This document shows positions 1 through 6,061 of a DNA stretch of 14,521 bases, piece after piece. The position numbers and the translations under genes are program-made. The stretch is from an uncultured Bacteroidales bacterium. GTDB lineage: Bacteria > Bacteroidota > Bacteroidia > Bacteroidales > Paludibacteraceae. Numbering within the stretch: position 1 is the first letter of the stretch; each line of letters starts with the position of its first letter. Below the pieces are notes generated by a model that ran no database searches, was not told where the DNA came from, and saw nothing but the letters and a program-made list of their open reading frames with translations. The DNA is taken from assembly GCA_937907165.1 (NCBI GenBank), contig CALCUH010000087.1, positions 1 to 14,521 on the forward strand, written 5' to 3'.

Positions 1-2
1 GC

Positions 3-200
3 GGCGGCTATGACGAGGACGGAGACTATATGGCATCCATTGAGATGGGTGAGGCAGTCTTCGGGAAAACTGAAAAGATTAACGGTATGGATGTCTGCTC
101 TGCAAACACCGGCGTCCCGCACGCAGCAATCTTTGTTAAGGATGCGGATGCTGTAGATATCGATGCGACTGCCCCTGCCGTAATCGGTATCCACAACTTG
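3..200 (+). CDS. dapF: Diaminopimelate epimerase fragment (DapF-like), both ends missing
   Basis: The + strand reading frame from base 3 is open from the window edge and matches the middle of diaminopimelate epimerase. That enzyme interconverts LL- and meso-diaminopimelate for lysine and peptidoglycan synthesis. Visible family marks are a strand ending in IEMGEAVFG, the block NTGVPHAAIFV (family form xxGNPHxVxFV), an acidic DADAVDID stretch and PAVIGIHNL, where the family continues with a FPxGxN motif. Neither catalytic cysteine region is inside the visible piece. After L at 198-200 the frame runs into unrelated sequence instead of FPxGxN, so the gene is broken there. Composition is somewhat richer in GC than the following bases. 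The family call is made by eye from motifs and is moderately sure. Confidence 0.6.
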
Positions 201-238
201 ATTTTATGTTTTCCTTTGAACTTCTCTAACAACTGCAT
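200..238 (-). other. Possible first codons of a minus-strand gene cut by the junction
   Basis: On the minus strand an ATG at 236-238 opens a lysine-rich stretch, MQLLEKFKGKHKIKL, downstream of the terminator at 254-285. It looks like the start of a gene lying after the nucleotidyltransferase. It runs into the dapF piece after about 13-15 codons, where the frame stays open only as antisense of dapF. There is no clear ribosome binding site, and I do not recognise the protein. It could equally be non-coding sequence. Confidence 0.2.
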
Positions 239-253
239 TTTGAACCCCACACT

Positions 254-285
254 GAAAAACGCCATCTCACAAGACAGCGTTTTTC
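254..285 (-). terminator. Rho-independent terminator after the nucleotidyltransferase tail
   Basis: GAAAAACGC at 254-262 is the inverted complement of GCGTTTTTC at 277-285. On the transcribed minus strand, pairing continues through two G-T wobbles to a 4-base loop (9 stem pairs from ACGC inward, 259-267 with 272-280). The hairpin is flanked by A/T runs on both sides, so it could also act on the + strand. It lies 12 bases past the TAA stop at 297-299, where a terminator for that gene is expected. Confidence 0.75.
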
Positions 286-296
286 AAATTTACATA

Positions 297-660
297 TTAT
301 AAATCACCATAAAGGTCTTCGGAATAAACACCTGATTCAATCAACTGACGGAAGCTTTCTTTTACAGATGCTGCATCCTCTTTATGTATCCTGCGTTTCC
401 AATACCTTGACAGAAATTTTCTTGTCACGCAGCAAATCGCCGACATAAATCGGAATCAGATACTCATCCTTCAGAAGATTCTGCGATACTACAAAAAATT
501 GCTTGAATCCATCCTCCAACGACTTTACAAAATCAGGTGTAAAGCCCCACATATTCATAGAAACATAGGAATTCACATCCAGCTTTCTTCCGTCAACTTC
601 TGCGCCGTCAGCGGTCTTTACGATTCCGCGTGTTTCCTCAATATTGGTCAGATAACCGTC
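297..660 (-). pseudogene. C-terminal fragment of a Bacteroidetes nucleotidyltransferase-family protein, frame-broken
   Basis: Minus-strand sequence from about 660 down to 297 matches the C-terminal third of the roughly 300-residue sugar-nucleotidyltransferase-like proteins common in Bacteroidetes. These have an NTP_transferase fold and their substrate is not settled. Marks are DGYLTNIEETRGI, the strongly conserved VSMNMWGFTPD, DEYLIPIYVGDLL and VKVLETQDT. At 384 the frame hits TAA. The rest of the family C-terminus (KEDAASVKESFRQL...EDLYGDL, stop at 297-299) is in another frame. Between the two parts the family has a W(Y/F)GVTY segment, so about 17 bases appear to be missing. The N-terminal two thirds with the nucleotide-binding G-rich motif is absent, replaced by sprA. 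As it stands this cannot encode an active enzyme. Confidence 0.7.
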
Positions 661-3576
661 TGCTCCCATTCCTGCGACATCTAGGTTGTATTGACCTCTC
701 TCTTTCGGATAGTAGTGCAAGTGGAGTGTTTGTAGGGTTGTTGATTCTCCCACTCTTTGACTCTTATCCGGATAGATTTCGGTCTCGTCGACCTGACGTA
801 TGTAGTGGTTAGACAATTGGTCTTTGTCTTTCTTGATGTGGCTTGGCGTGCTGGAGCTTGTGCTGGTGAATATTTGGTCGATATAATACCATGCCAAGTG
901 GCTTCTGTTTAAATTGTAGCCGATGTTGGTCATATCGGATTGACTTAATTGGCTGCCCCAATACGAGTCATCTTCCTTGATGAAATGTTTGTTCATCAAT
1001 GGTCCGCCTGTGATTTTTGGTGTGCTGGCAAGTACCCAAGCGGTTGGATTCTTTATGTTGATGGATGATTCCGTTCCTTCGAAGTCGTCGATGTATGAAG
1101 TTCCCGCATCTTCTTGGTTGACAGCCTTGTTGTGTCCTGGAATCAATTGTGCGAATTCTCCGGAAAGAGCTACCGAAGAAGGAGTCTTCGCATCGATAAG
1201 AGGTATTTTATCTATGACTTTGGTTAGCCATTGCCAATCGCTTTTAAATGTTCCGTTCATTCCCCAAATTGTGTTGGAGATAGGCTCGTTACCCAAGCTG
1301 ACTTTTTGTGTGAGCGGCTTTTCCGAGAGGTGGAGAAGTGTACCGCCCAAACTGAACTTATCGGAAAAATCGTATTCGAGATTCGTTCCTATCAGTGACT
1401 TTCTTTGGGTATTGAAGAATGATTCGCTTTCAAGGGAGACATTAATAGGGGAGTTGGACGAGAGTGCAACTTCGTCAAGAATTTTTACGATGCCTAGGTT
1501 ATAATCGACAGTATAGCCTGTTCCTTCTGTAAGGGTTCGTCCACCTGCGGTAACTTTGACGGAACCTCTGGCGACGTTTGTGGCGCCGAGTCTGATTTCG
1601 GAACCGGAGGATGAACTATATTCTCCTTTGATGATATATTTGTCTTTCTCTGTGTACTCTTTCGCTATTGTTAGTGTAGAGTCGTATAGTTCTGGGTAGG
1701 TATATTTATCCACGCCAGCGATACTTCCGTATCCGTTCTTGATTCCTTTGTCGAATGGACGGGTGGAGAGGAACATGATTCGACCTGTCGATGGGTCTAC
1801 GGTATAGCCTCTGATGAAATCGAAATATCCGTCAGGCATTGCGTTCAACCTTTTGTTTAGTCGGTCCATGTTAAGCACACGGAGTAAGTTTTTGTTGCTG
1901 AGCGCAGGTATGTAGTTCAGATATTGAGTGGATGAATCGCTTTGATAGTAATATTTTATCTCCACTTTAAAATTATCTTGGGAGATGTTATAGGCGCCAA
2001 GGGAATAGATATTTTTCATCGCCAAGTTCCACAAACGTTTGTTTTGTGGCGCTGGAATGGATCCCTTCACGAGTTTTACAATCAGGTTCTTGGTGGAGGT
2101 ACTTGCCGTGTCGGTCGTGCTCGTTGTTAATTCTCCTACTTTGTAGGTCTTGCCGCCTTGGGTATATTCATAGGCCACGGCAACGATGTTGTCCGAGGAG
2201 ACTGTGCTTTTGAGTGATACGTATCCTAATTCTGAATTGAGGGTATAGTCTGACTCCTTTAACAACTTGGCGTTGTTAAGTATTTCATATTCTTGCGCCG
2301 AACGCATCTCTTGCCCGTCGATTGTAAGATTGGACATTTCGTTCGAGGCTGTTTGTATGTCGCGTAGCGCTTTGTTTGCGTTGAGTATATTGTAAACGTT
2401 TCCGTTCGCATTGTTTGGCCATGCCTCGGATATTCCTTCGTTGTCATAAGTTTCGGCAAGGTCTCGCACTGCGATGATGTTCCTCATAGTCGTGTTGTTG
2501 TATGAAGAGGTGGAACTCGTCGTCCAGATTTCGACTTTGTTGATGACGATTCCGGATTGTGGGTTCGGAGCGTTTTTGGCCCACTCGTCGTAGTGATCGT
2601 AGAAGTAAGTGGATAGGAAGAAGTGTCTATTTTCTTCGTATTCAGTTGCTTTTAATTCGAATTCAGTGGTTTGCGCACCTTGTGTGGATATCGTTTTCCT
2701 TTCTGACTGTTGTTGGGAAATGACAGCGGCAACTTTTAGTTTCCCGAATTGCAGGTCAGTTCTGAAACCGAACAAATCGGTACTTCCTGTGATTAGAGAA
2801 GAGGAGAGCGGTAACTTGACATTACCAGCCTCTATGCGTTGTAAAATATCGTCTTCATCACCTTTGTAGTTGAGGTTGATCAACTTTTGGTCGGCGCTGA
2901 ATGTGGCTTCCGTGTTGTAGTTAATGTTGAAGTTCACTTTGTCGCCCACAGAACCATTGGCTGATAGTTGGATCTTAGCGTCGAAGTCAAAACTTCCGTT
3001 CCTTCTGTTTTTCTCTGAAATTGCGGGGTTTTCTCTTTTTGAGATGGAGAAACCGAAATCTAGGTCGACGGATCCTTGTGTTTTGAGTTGGACGCCGCCG
3101 GGACCGAATATTTTGTCTCCCGTCTTTCCAAGGCCGATTTTTATTTCGCTTGCGGAGATTTTGTTCCCGCCTTCTGTGTTTGTTTTAGCTTTTTCAGCCC
3201 AATAGTCGTTCATGGATTTCTCCAACGAGTGTTTCCTGTATTCGTCTTCGCTTAGGACGAATGGGGTGGATATCTCCATGTCTCCGATTTTGGTGCGGTA
3301 GATGTAGAACCCGCTGTTGGGATCATATTCCACGTCGGAGGTCATGTTGTCCGGATCTTTCAGATCCATGGGCGCCTTTTCTTTGAGGTCGTCGTATGTG
3401 ACTACTTCCTGTTTTTTGATAGGGTAACGCAATGGGGTGGTGTCGTTCGGATCCGCAAGGGTTGGCTTACGGTCTGCCGGACGAGGTTCTCCTTGACTTT
3501 GCGAATAAGCCGATATGGCGATGATTCCGCAAAGAAGCCCTGTCGATAGGATGATTTGTTTAATGTTCTTTTTCAA
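382..3576 (-). CDS. sprA: SprA/Sov, type IX secretion outer-membrane translocon: N-terminal ~975 residues, then foreign tail
   Basis: SprA (Sov in Porphyromonas) is the giant outer-membrane beta-barrel through which type IX secretion cargo leaves the cell. A signal peptide is visible (MKKNIKQIILSTGLL..., likely cut after AYSQS near residue 27). It is followed by long beta-rich SprA N-terminal sequence, including GPGGVQLKTQGSVDLDFGF, FNINYNTEATF, NPTAWVLAS, and HYYPKERGQYNLD near residue 965. The family then continues with an RWGG(I/M)MR motif and runs to about 2,300-2,400 residues. Here, from about residue 973 (base 660 and below), the protein turns into the tail of a nucleotidyltransferase and stops at 1,064. 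The gene is therefore truncated and fused in frame, and a working barrel is not expected from this sequence. It lies 30 bp after ruvA on the same strand, an arrangement known in other Bacteroidetes, and probably shares its transcript. Confidence 0.88.
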   Translation of the reverse strand: MKKNIKQIILSTGLLCGIIAISAYSQSQGEPRPADRKPTLADPNDTTPLRYPIKKQEVVTYDDLKEKAPMDLKDPDNMTSDVEYDPNSGFYIYRTKIGDMEISTPFVLSEDEYRKHSLEKSMNDYWAEKAKTNTEGGNKISASEIKIGLGKTGDKIFGPGGVQLKTQGSVDLDFGFSISKRENPAISEKNRRNGSFDFDAKIQLSANGSVGDKVNFNINYNTEATFSADQKLINLNYKGDEDDILQRIEAGNVKLPLSSSLITGSTDLFGFRTDLQFGKLKVAAVISQQQSERKTISTQGAQTTEFELKATEYEENRHFFLSTYFYDHYDEWAKNAPNPQSGIVINKVEIWTTSSTSSYNNTTMRNIIAVRDLAETYDNEGISEAWPNNANGNVYNILNANKALRDIQTASNEMSNLTIDGQEMRSAQEYEILNNAKLLKESDYTLNSELGYVSLKSTVSSDNIVAVAYEYTQGGKTYKVGELTTSTTDTASTSTKNLIVKLVKGSIPAPQNKRLWNLAMKNIYSLGAYNISQDNFKVEIKYYYQSDSSTQYLNYIPALSNKNLLRVLNMDRLNKRLNAMPDGYFDFIRGYTVDPSTGRIMFLSTRPFDKGIKNGYGSIAGVDKYTYPELYDSTLTIAKEYTEKDKYIIKGEYSSSSGSEIRLGATNVARGSVKVTAGGRTLTEGTGYTVDYNLGIVKILDEVALSSNSPINVSLESESFFNTQRKSLIGTNLEYDFSDKFSLGGTLLHLSEKPLTQKVSLGNEPISNTIWGMNGTFKSDWQWLTKVIDKIPLIDAKTPSSVALSGEFAQLIPGHNKAVNQEDAGTSYIDDFEGTESSINIKNPTAWVLASTPKITGGPLMNKHFIKEDDSYWGSQLSQSDMTNIGYNLNRSHLAWYYIDQIFTSTSSSTPSHIKKDKDQLSNHYIRQVDETEIYPDKSQRVGESTTLQTLHLHYYPKERGQYNLDVAGMGADGYLTNIEETRGIVKTADGAEVDGRKLDVNSYVSMNMWGFTPDFVKSLEDGFKQFFVVSQNLLKDEYLIPIYVGDLLRDKKISVKVLETQDT

Positions 3577-3606
3577 AGTCTTGTTCTTTCTGAGTAGAAA
3601 ACGATA

Positions 3607-4185
3607 TCAAAGCTGTTTTAGTGCGTCTTTGATTATTTTTTCTAGTGTGATGGTTGGATTTCCGGCGATGATTTTGTCTACCACTTTCGCTGATGCGCTT
3701 CGGTTGAAGCCTAAAAGGACTAGTGCGGTGAGCGCCTCTTCCCTGTTGTTGTTCGCCTCGATTTGGACGCCCAATGGTGTGGAGTCTTTCCCTACTTTGT
3801 CTTTTAAATCAACAATGATTCGTTGGGCGGTCTTTAGCCCGATGCCTTTGACCGCTTTCAGTTGGTTGACGTTCTCTCCGCTGATGATAGCTTCCAGTTC
3901 CGCGACCGAAAAGGACGATAGTATCATCCTCGCGGTGTTGGCGCCGACGCCTGATACGGATATAAGAAGAAGAAACAAGTCTCTTTCCGATTTCTCGGAA
4001 AAGCCATATAGGACGAAGGCATCCTCTCTGATTGCTTCGTAGATGTAGAGCTTCGCCTCCGATTGTCCTTCAAGGGCGGCGTAAGTGTTCAGCGAAATGT
4101 TCACCGCATACCCGATCTGACCGGTTTCCACGACGCACATCGCAGGACTTAGCTCATCGATTTTCCCTTTGATATATTCGTACAT
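3607..4185 (-). CDS. ruvA: Holliday junction branch migration protein RuvA
   Basis: RuvA binds four-way DNA junctions as a tetramer and loads the RuvB motor in recombination repair. The 192-residue length is normal. It has an N-terminal OB-fold domain (about 1-62, starting MYEYIKGKIDELSP). Two helix-hairpin-helix motifs follow: LLLISVSGVGANTARMIL around 72-89 and LKAVKGIGLKTAQRIIVDL around 109-127. After a linker comes the small C-terminal RuvB-binding domain (about 149-192, EEALTALVLLGF). The ATG at 4183-4185 gives a family-standard N-terminus. The gene precedes sprA with a 30-bp gap, and a promoter-like site lies 29 bp upstream. I see no truncation or odd residues. Confidence 0.96.
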   Translation of the reverse strand: MYEYIKGKIDELSPAMCVVETGQIGYAVNISLNTYAALEGQSEAKLYIYEAIREDAFVLYGFSEKSERDLFLLLISVSGVGANTARMILSSFSVAELEAIISGENVNQLKAVKGIGLKTAQRIIVDLKDKVGKDSTPLGVQIEANNNREEALTALVLLGFNRSASAKVVDKIIAGNPTITLEKIIKDALKQL

Positions 4186-4204
4186 TACTTATCCAATCTA
4201 TAAA

Positions 4205-4244
4205 ATTAATTTGCAAAATTAATGAAATTTTTTCTAAAAAGCAA
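4205..4244 (-). promoter_or_regulatory. Putative promoter of ruvA-sprA overlapping a palindrome
   Basis: Read on the minus strand, TAATTTTG (plus 4214-4221) fits the Bacteroidetes -7 pattern TAnnTTTG. A TTG at plus 4242-4244 sits 20 bases upstream, near where a -33 element would be. The -7 box lies inside a perfect inverted repeat ATTAATTT-gca-AAATTAAT (4205-4223) that could be an operator. The sequence is AT-rich, so chance is possible. Confidence 0.4.
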
Positions 4245-4427
4245 TTTGAAAATTAGATGCGTTTCGCAACTGATAATTCATGTGTGAGCGTGCGATTTCC
4301 TTGACCGCAACGGTTTGGGTCGTTTGGGCGTATGGTCTTCTTCGCAAGTTTTAGGGTTGTTTCGGTAGAATAGTAGTTGTTGTGACAAAAGAAGGTAGAT
4401 GGTGATAGGGGGGACAATAAAAAACAA
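4245..4427. other. Intergenic stretch between ruvA and the lipoprotein gene
   Basis: The gap between ruvA and the lipoprotein gene (4186-4476) holds the ruvA promoter at one end and a terminator at the other. In between I see no open frame with coding character, no tRNA-like fold and no clear repeat beyond short G/T-rich runs (gtttgggtcgtttgggcg at 4313-4330). It may be the remnant of a lost gene or simply spacer. Confidence 0.4.
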
Positions 4428-4453
4428 AAAAAGCGGACCGAAGCCCGCTTTTT
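4428..4453 (-). terminator. Rho-independent terminator of the lipoprotein gene
   Basis: AAAAAGCGG (4428-4436) pairs perfectly with CCGCTTTTT (4445-4453) around an 8-base loop. In the minus direction the stem is followed by a long U run broken only by one G. It starts 24 bases after the lipoprotein stop codon, so that gene is probably transcribed alone. Confidence 0.85.
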
Positions 4454-4476
4454 ATGATTGCTTAATTCAGCTGTGA

Positions 4477-4977
4477 TTATTTCTTCTCAGCGAACTTAGT
4501 CTCTTTAGCACCGTTCTGCTTCAAAGTATCGTTAACGGTACCAGAAGTGATAGTGTAGTCAGCTTTTGAGTTAGCGCAAGCCAAAACCATAACGATTGAA
4601 GAAGCGTTTTTGTCAGCAACAGCCTTGCCAACAGCCTCATATCCGTCAGCAGTCTTCATCAAATAAGATTCACCTGCGTCAGAAAGAGTGAATGTAACAT
4701 CTTTCTTTCCGTCAGCGTTCTCGATTTCGAAAACAACAACTTGAGACTTGTCTGCGTAGTGACCTTCAGCGCTCTTTACGTTGAAAGTGAAAGCAGCAAC
4801 ACCCTCTTGGTATGCTTGGTAAGATTTGCCAGATTGAACTTGAAGCTCAGTAACGGCTGTTACCTTGCCCTCCTCGAAGTCATCGATTACATCATCTTCA
4901 CTGTCATCACAAGAAGCGAAAGTGAAAGCAGCAGTCAAAGCTGCGAACATCACTGCTAAATTAAAAATCTTTTTCAT
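4477..4977 (-). CDS. Secreted lipoprotein of unknown function, probably surface-exposed
   Basis: I do not recognise this 166-residue protein. The first 23 residues form a lipoprotein signal (MKKIFNLAVMFAALTAAFTF then the lipobox FASC, with the acylated cysteine at 23). The mature N-terminus is strongly acidic (CDDSEDDVIDDFEEG). In Bacteroidetes, acidic residues just after the lipid cysteine act as a lipoprotein export signal to the cell surface, so surface exposure is likely. The rest is a lysine-, valine- and alanine-rich, probably beta-sandwich domain ending in a charged tail (AKETKFAEKK). The gene is monocistronic, with its own promoter, a hairpin at the predicted transcript start and a strong terminator. 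Codons are uniform and look optimised, suggesting high expression. Confidence 0.8.
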   Translation of the reverse strand: MKKIFNLAVMFAALTAAFTFASCDDSEDDVIDDFEEGKVTAVTELQVQSGKSYQAYQEGVAAFTFNVKSAEGHYADKSQVVVFEIENADGKKDVTFTLSDAGESYLMKTADGYEAVGKAVADKNASSIVMVLACANSKADYTITSGTVNDTLKQNGAKETKFAEKK

Positions 4978-5024
4978 TGTAAATAATAAATTAAAAGTTA
5001 AACAAAAAAATCAACCATATAGAC

Positions 5025-5045
5025 AAACCTCTTCATTTGAGGTTT
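5025..5045 (-). promoter_or_regulatory. Hairpin at the predicted 5' end of the lipoprotein mRNA
   Basis: AAACCTC (5025-5031) and GAGGTTT (5039-5045) form a perfect 7-bp inverted repeat with a 7-base loop. Counting about 7 bases from the -7 element places the transcription start just before the hairpin, so the stem would begin within a few bases of the RNA end. The following leader to the ATG is about 50 bases and A/U-rich. Such a 5' stem could protect the mRNA from decay. Confidence 0.4.
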
Positions 5046-5052
5046 TGTATTG

Positions 5053-5080
5053 CAAATATACTAAAAAATTGGAATTGCAA
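5053..5080 (-). promoter_or_regulatory. Promoter of the lipoprotein gene
   Basis: On the minus strand TATATTTG (plus 5053-5060) is a full match to the Bacteroidetes -7 consensus TAnnTTTG. TTG (plus 5078-5080) lies 17 bases upstream as a -33 element. It is 76 bp upstream of the ATG in an otherwise non-coding stretch. Confidence 0.65.
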
Positions 5081-5132
5081 TGTTTTTTTCCAATTTTTTT
5101 AATGCGGGTGATGGGATTTGTATGATAATTAA

Positions 5133-5161
5133 GTAGAGACGGAGGGGTCCTCCGTCTCTAC
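5133..5161. repeat. Perfect 13-bp palindrome of the GTAGAGACG...CGTCTCTAC type
   Basis: GTAGAGACGGAGG (5133-5145) and its exact reverse complement (5149-5161) are separated by only 3 bases. It lies 30 bp beyond the stop of the YebC-family gene and could end its transcript, but neither side has a good U run. The outer GTAGAGACG/CGTCTCTAC arms resemble intergenic palindromic repeats I recall from Bacteroidetes and cyanobacteria, so it may be a dispersed repeat element. Confidence 0.6.
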
Positions 5162-5191
5162 ATGTTTCCCATTATGTTTATAATTGGAATA

Positions 5192-5923
5192 TTATTCCTC
5201 GTCTTCCTCTTTCACGTTGGTGAACACGATGGAAACGTCATCGTCTTCATCCAATTTGTCGAGCAACTTGTTGAGAGTCTCTCTTTGGTCAGGCGTGATC
5301 TCCTTCGTGTCATTTGGAGCATAGATGAAGTCTACGTCGTTGATCTCAAGTTTGTTGTCCTCCAAATATGCTTGGATTTTAGAGTTGTTTTCGAAAGCGC
5401 CTTCGATGATGATCTCTCCGGTCTCCTCGTCTTTGAAAACCTCTTCCACACCGTAGTCGATGAGTTCGAGCTCGAGGTCTTCCATGTTGACGCTATCGTT
5501 AGCGGCTACCTTGAATACGCACTTGTGGTCGAAAAGGAAAGAGAGACTTCCTGATGTGCCGAGTGTTCCTCCGTAGCGGTTGAAGTATGAGCGAACGTTA
5601 GATACGGTACGCGTGTTGTTGTCCGTAGCGGCAACAACCAAGACAGCCACACCGCCAGGTCCGTAACCCTCGTAGTTGATTTCCTTGATTTCTGCGGCAT
5701 CTTTATCAGTCGCCTTCTTGATGGCGCGGTCAACGCTGTCCTTTGGCATACATTCAGCCTTTGCCTTTTGCAAAAGCATACGCAGACGTGAGTTTGACGC
5801 TGGATCAGCTCCGCTGGCTTTCACACAGATGGTTATTTCCTTAGAGATGCGAGTGAATGTCTTAGAAAGACGTGCGTTTCTCGCGAAGATTCTTGCTTTA
5901 CGGTATTCAAAAGCTCTTCCCAT
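5192..5923 (-). CDS. yebC: YebC/PmpR/YeeN-family (TACO1-like) protein
   Basis: This 243-residue protein has normal family length. The N-terminus MGRAFEYRKARIFARNARL is the YeeN-like form used by Bacteroidetes rather than the MAGHSKW form of classic YebC. Visible marks are FTRISKEI, ADPASNSRLRMLLQKAKA, DSVDRAIKKA and the hallmark YEGYGPGGVAVLV near residue 84. An NxR.....VR..F...GG.LG.SGS block follows, and the end is acidic (DEDDDVSIVFTNVKEEDEE). Members have been described as DNA-binding regulators and more recently as ribosome-associated factors that help translate difficult, proline-rich sequences, as mitochondrial TACO1 does. Which role applies here cannot be told from sequence. It is followed by a palindrome and separated by 126 bp from lolD. 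Confidence 0.93.
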   Translation of the reverse strand: MGRAFEYRKARIFARNARLSKTFTRISKEITICVKASGADPASNSRLRMLLQKAKAECMPKDSVDRAIKKATDKDAAEIKEINYEGYGPGGVAVLVVAATDNNTRTVSNVRSYFNRYGGTLGTSGSLSFLFDHKCVFKVAANDSVNMEDLELELIDYGVEEVFKDEETGEIIIEGAFENNSKIQAYLEDNKLEINDVDFIYAPNDTKEITPDQRETLNKLLDKLDEDDDVSIVFTNVKEEDEE

Positions 5924-5986
5924 TTTATTTATCTACTTATTATTGTTATTGTTTTATATTCCTAACTTCTAAGGTCAAAAGTTGCG

Positions 5987-5994
5987 CGAAGATA
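5987..5994 (-). promoter_or_regulatory. Weak promoter candidate upstream of yebC
   Basis: On the minus strand TATCTTCG (plus 5987-5994) is one base off the TAnnTTTG -7 consensus. A TTGG lies about 20 bases further upstream. The start codon would be about 64 bp downstream. The match is imperfect and there is no independent support. Confidence 0.25.
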
Positions 5995-6026
5995 ATTTTT
6001 TTTGTTGAGTCCGCCAACCCTCCTCT

Positions 6027-6061
6027 TCGTAATTCTTAGTTCTTAACTCTTAATTGTTAAT
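6027..6061. repeat. Degenerate 7-bp tandem repeat overlapping the end of lolD
   Basis: Five consecutive 7-base units read TCGTAAT, TCTTAGT, TCTTAAC, TCTTAAT, TGTTAAT. Units 4 and 5 lie partly inside lolD and supply its last codons and stop (TAA at plus 6050-6052, minus strand). The unit fits TCTTAAT with one or two changes per copy. On the minus strand it reads as ATTAAGA-type heptamers. Confidence 0.6.

Noticed and set aside
977..1504. 175-residue open frame on the plus strand
   Set aside because: It is antisense to sprA and shows no domain, ribosome site or conserved pattern.
382..3576. A genuine SprA-nucleotidyltransferase fusion protein
   Set aside because: The second part starts mid-domain without its nucleotide-binding half, is itself frame-broken, and would sit on an exported barrel where a cytoplasmic transferase makes no sense.
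3515..4042. 175-residue open frame on the plus strand
   Set aside because: It is antisense to ruvA and the sprA start and reads as a shadow of those genes.
5133..5161. CRISPR repeat or attachment site
   Set aside because: Only one copy exists in the window and there are no spacers, integrase or flanking duplication.
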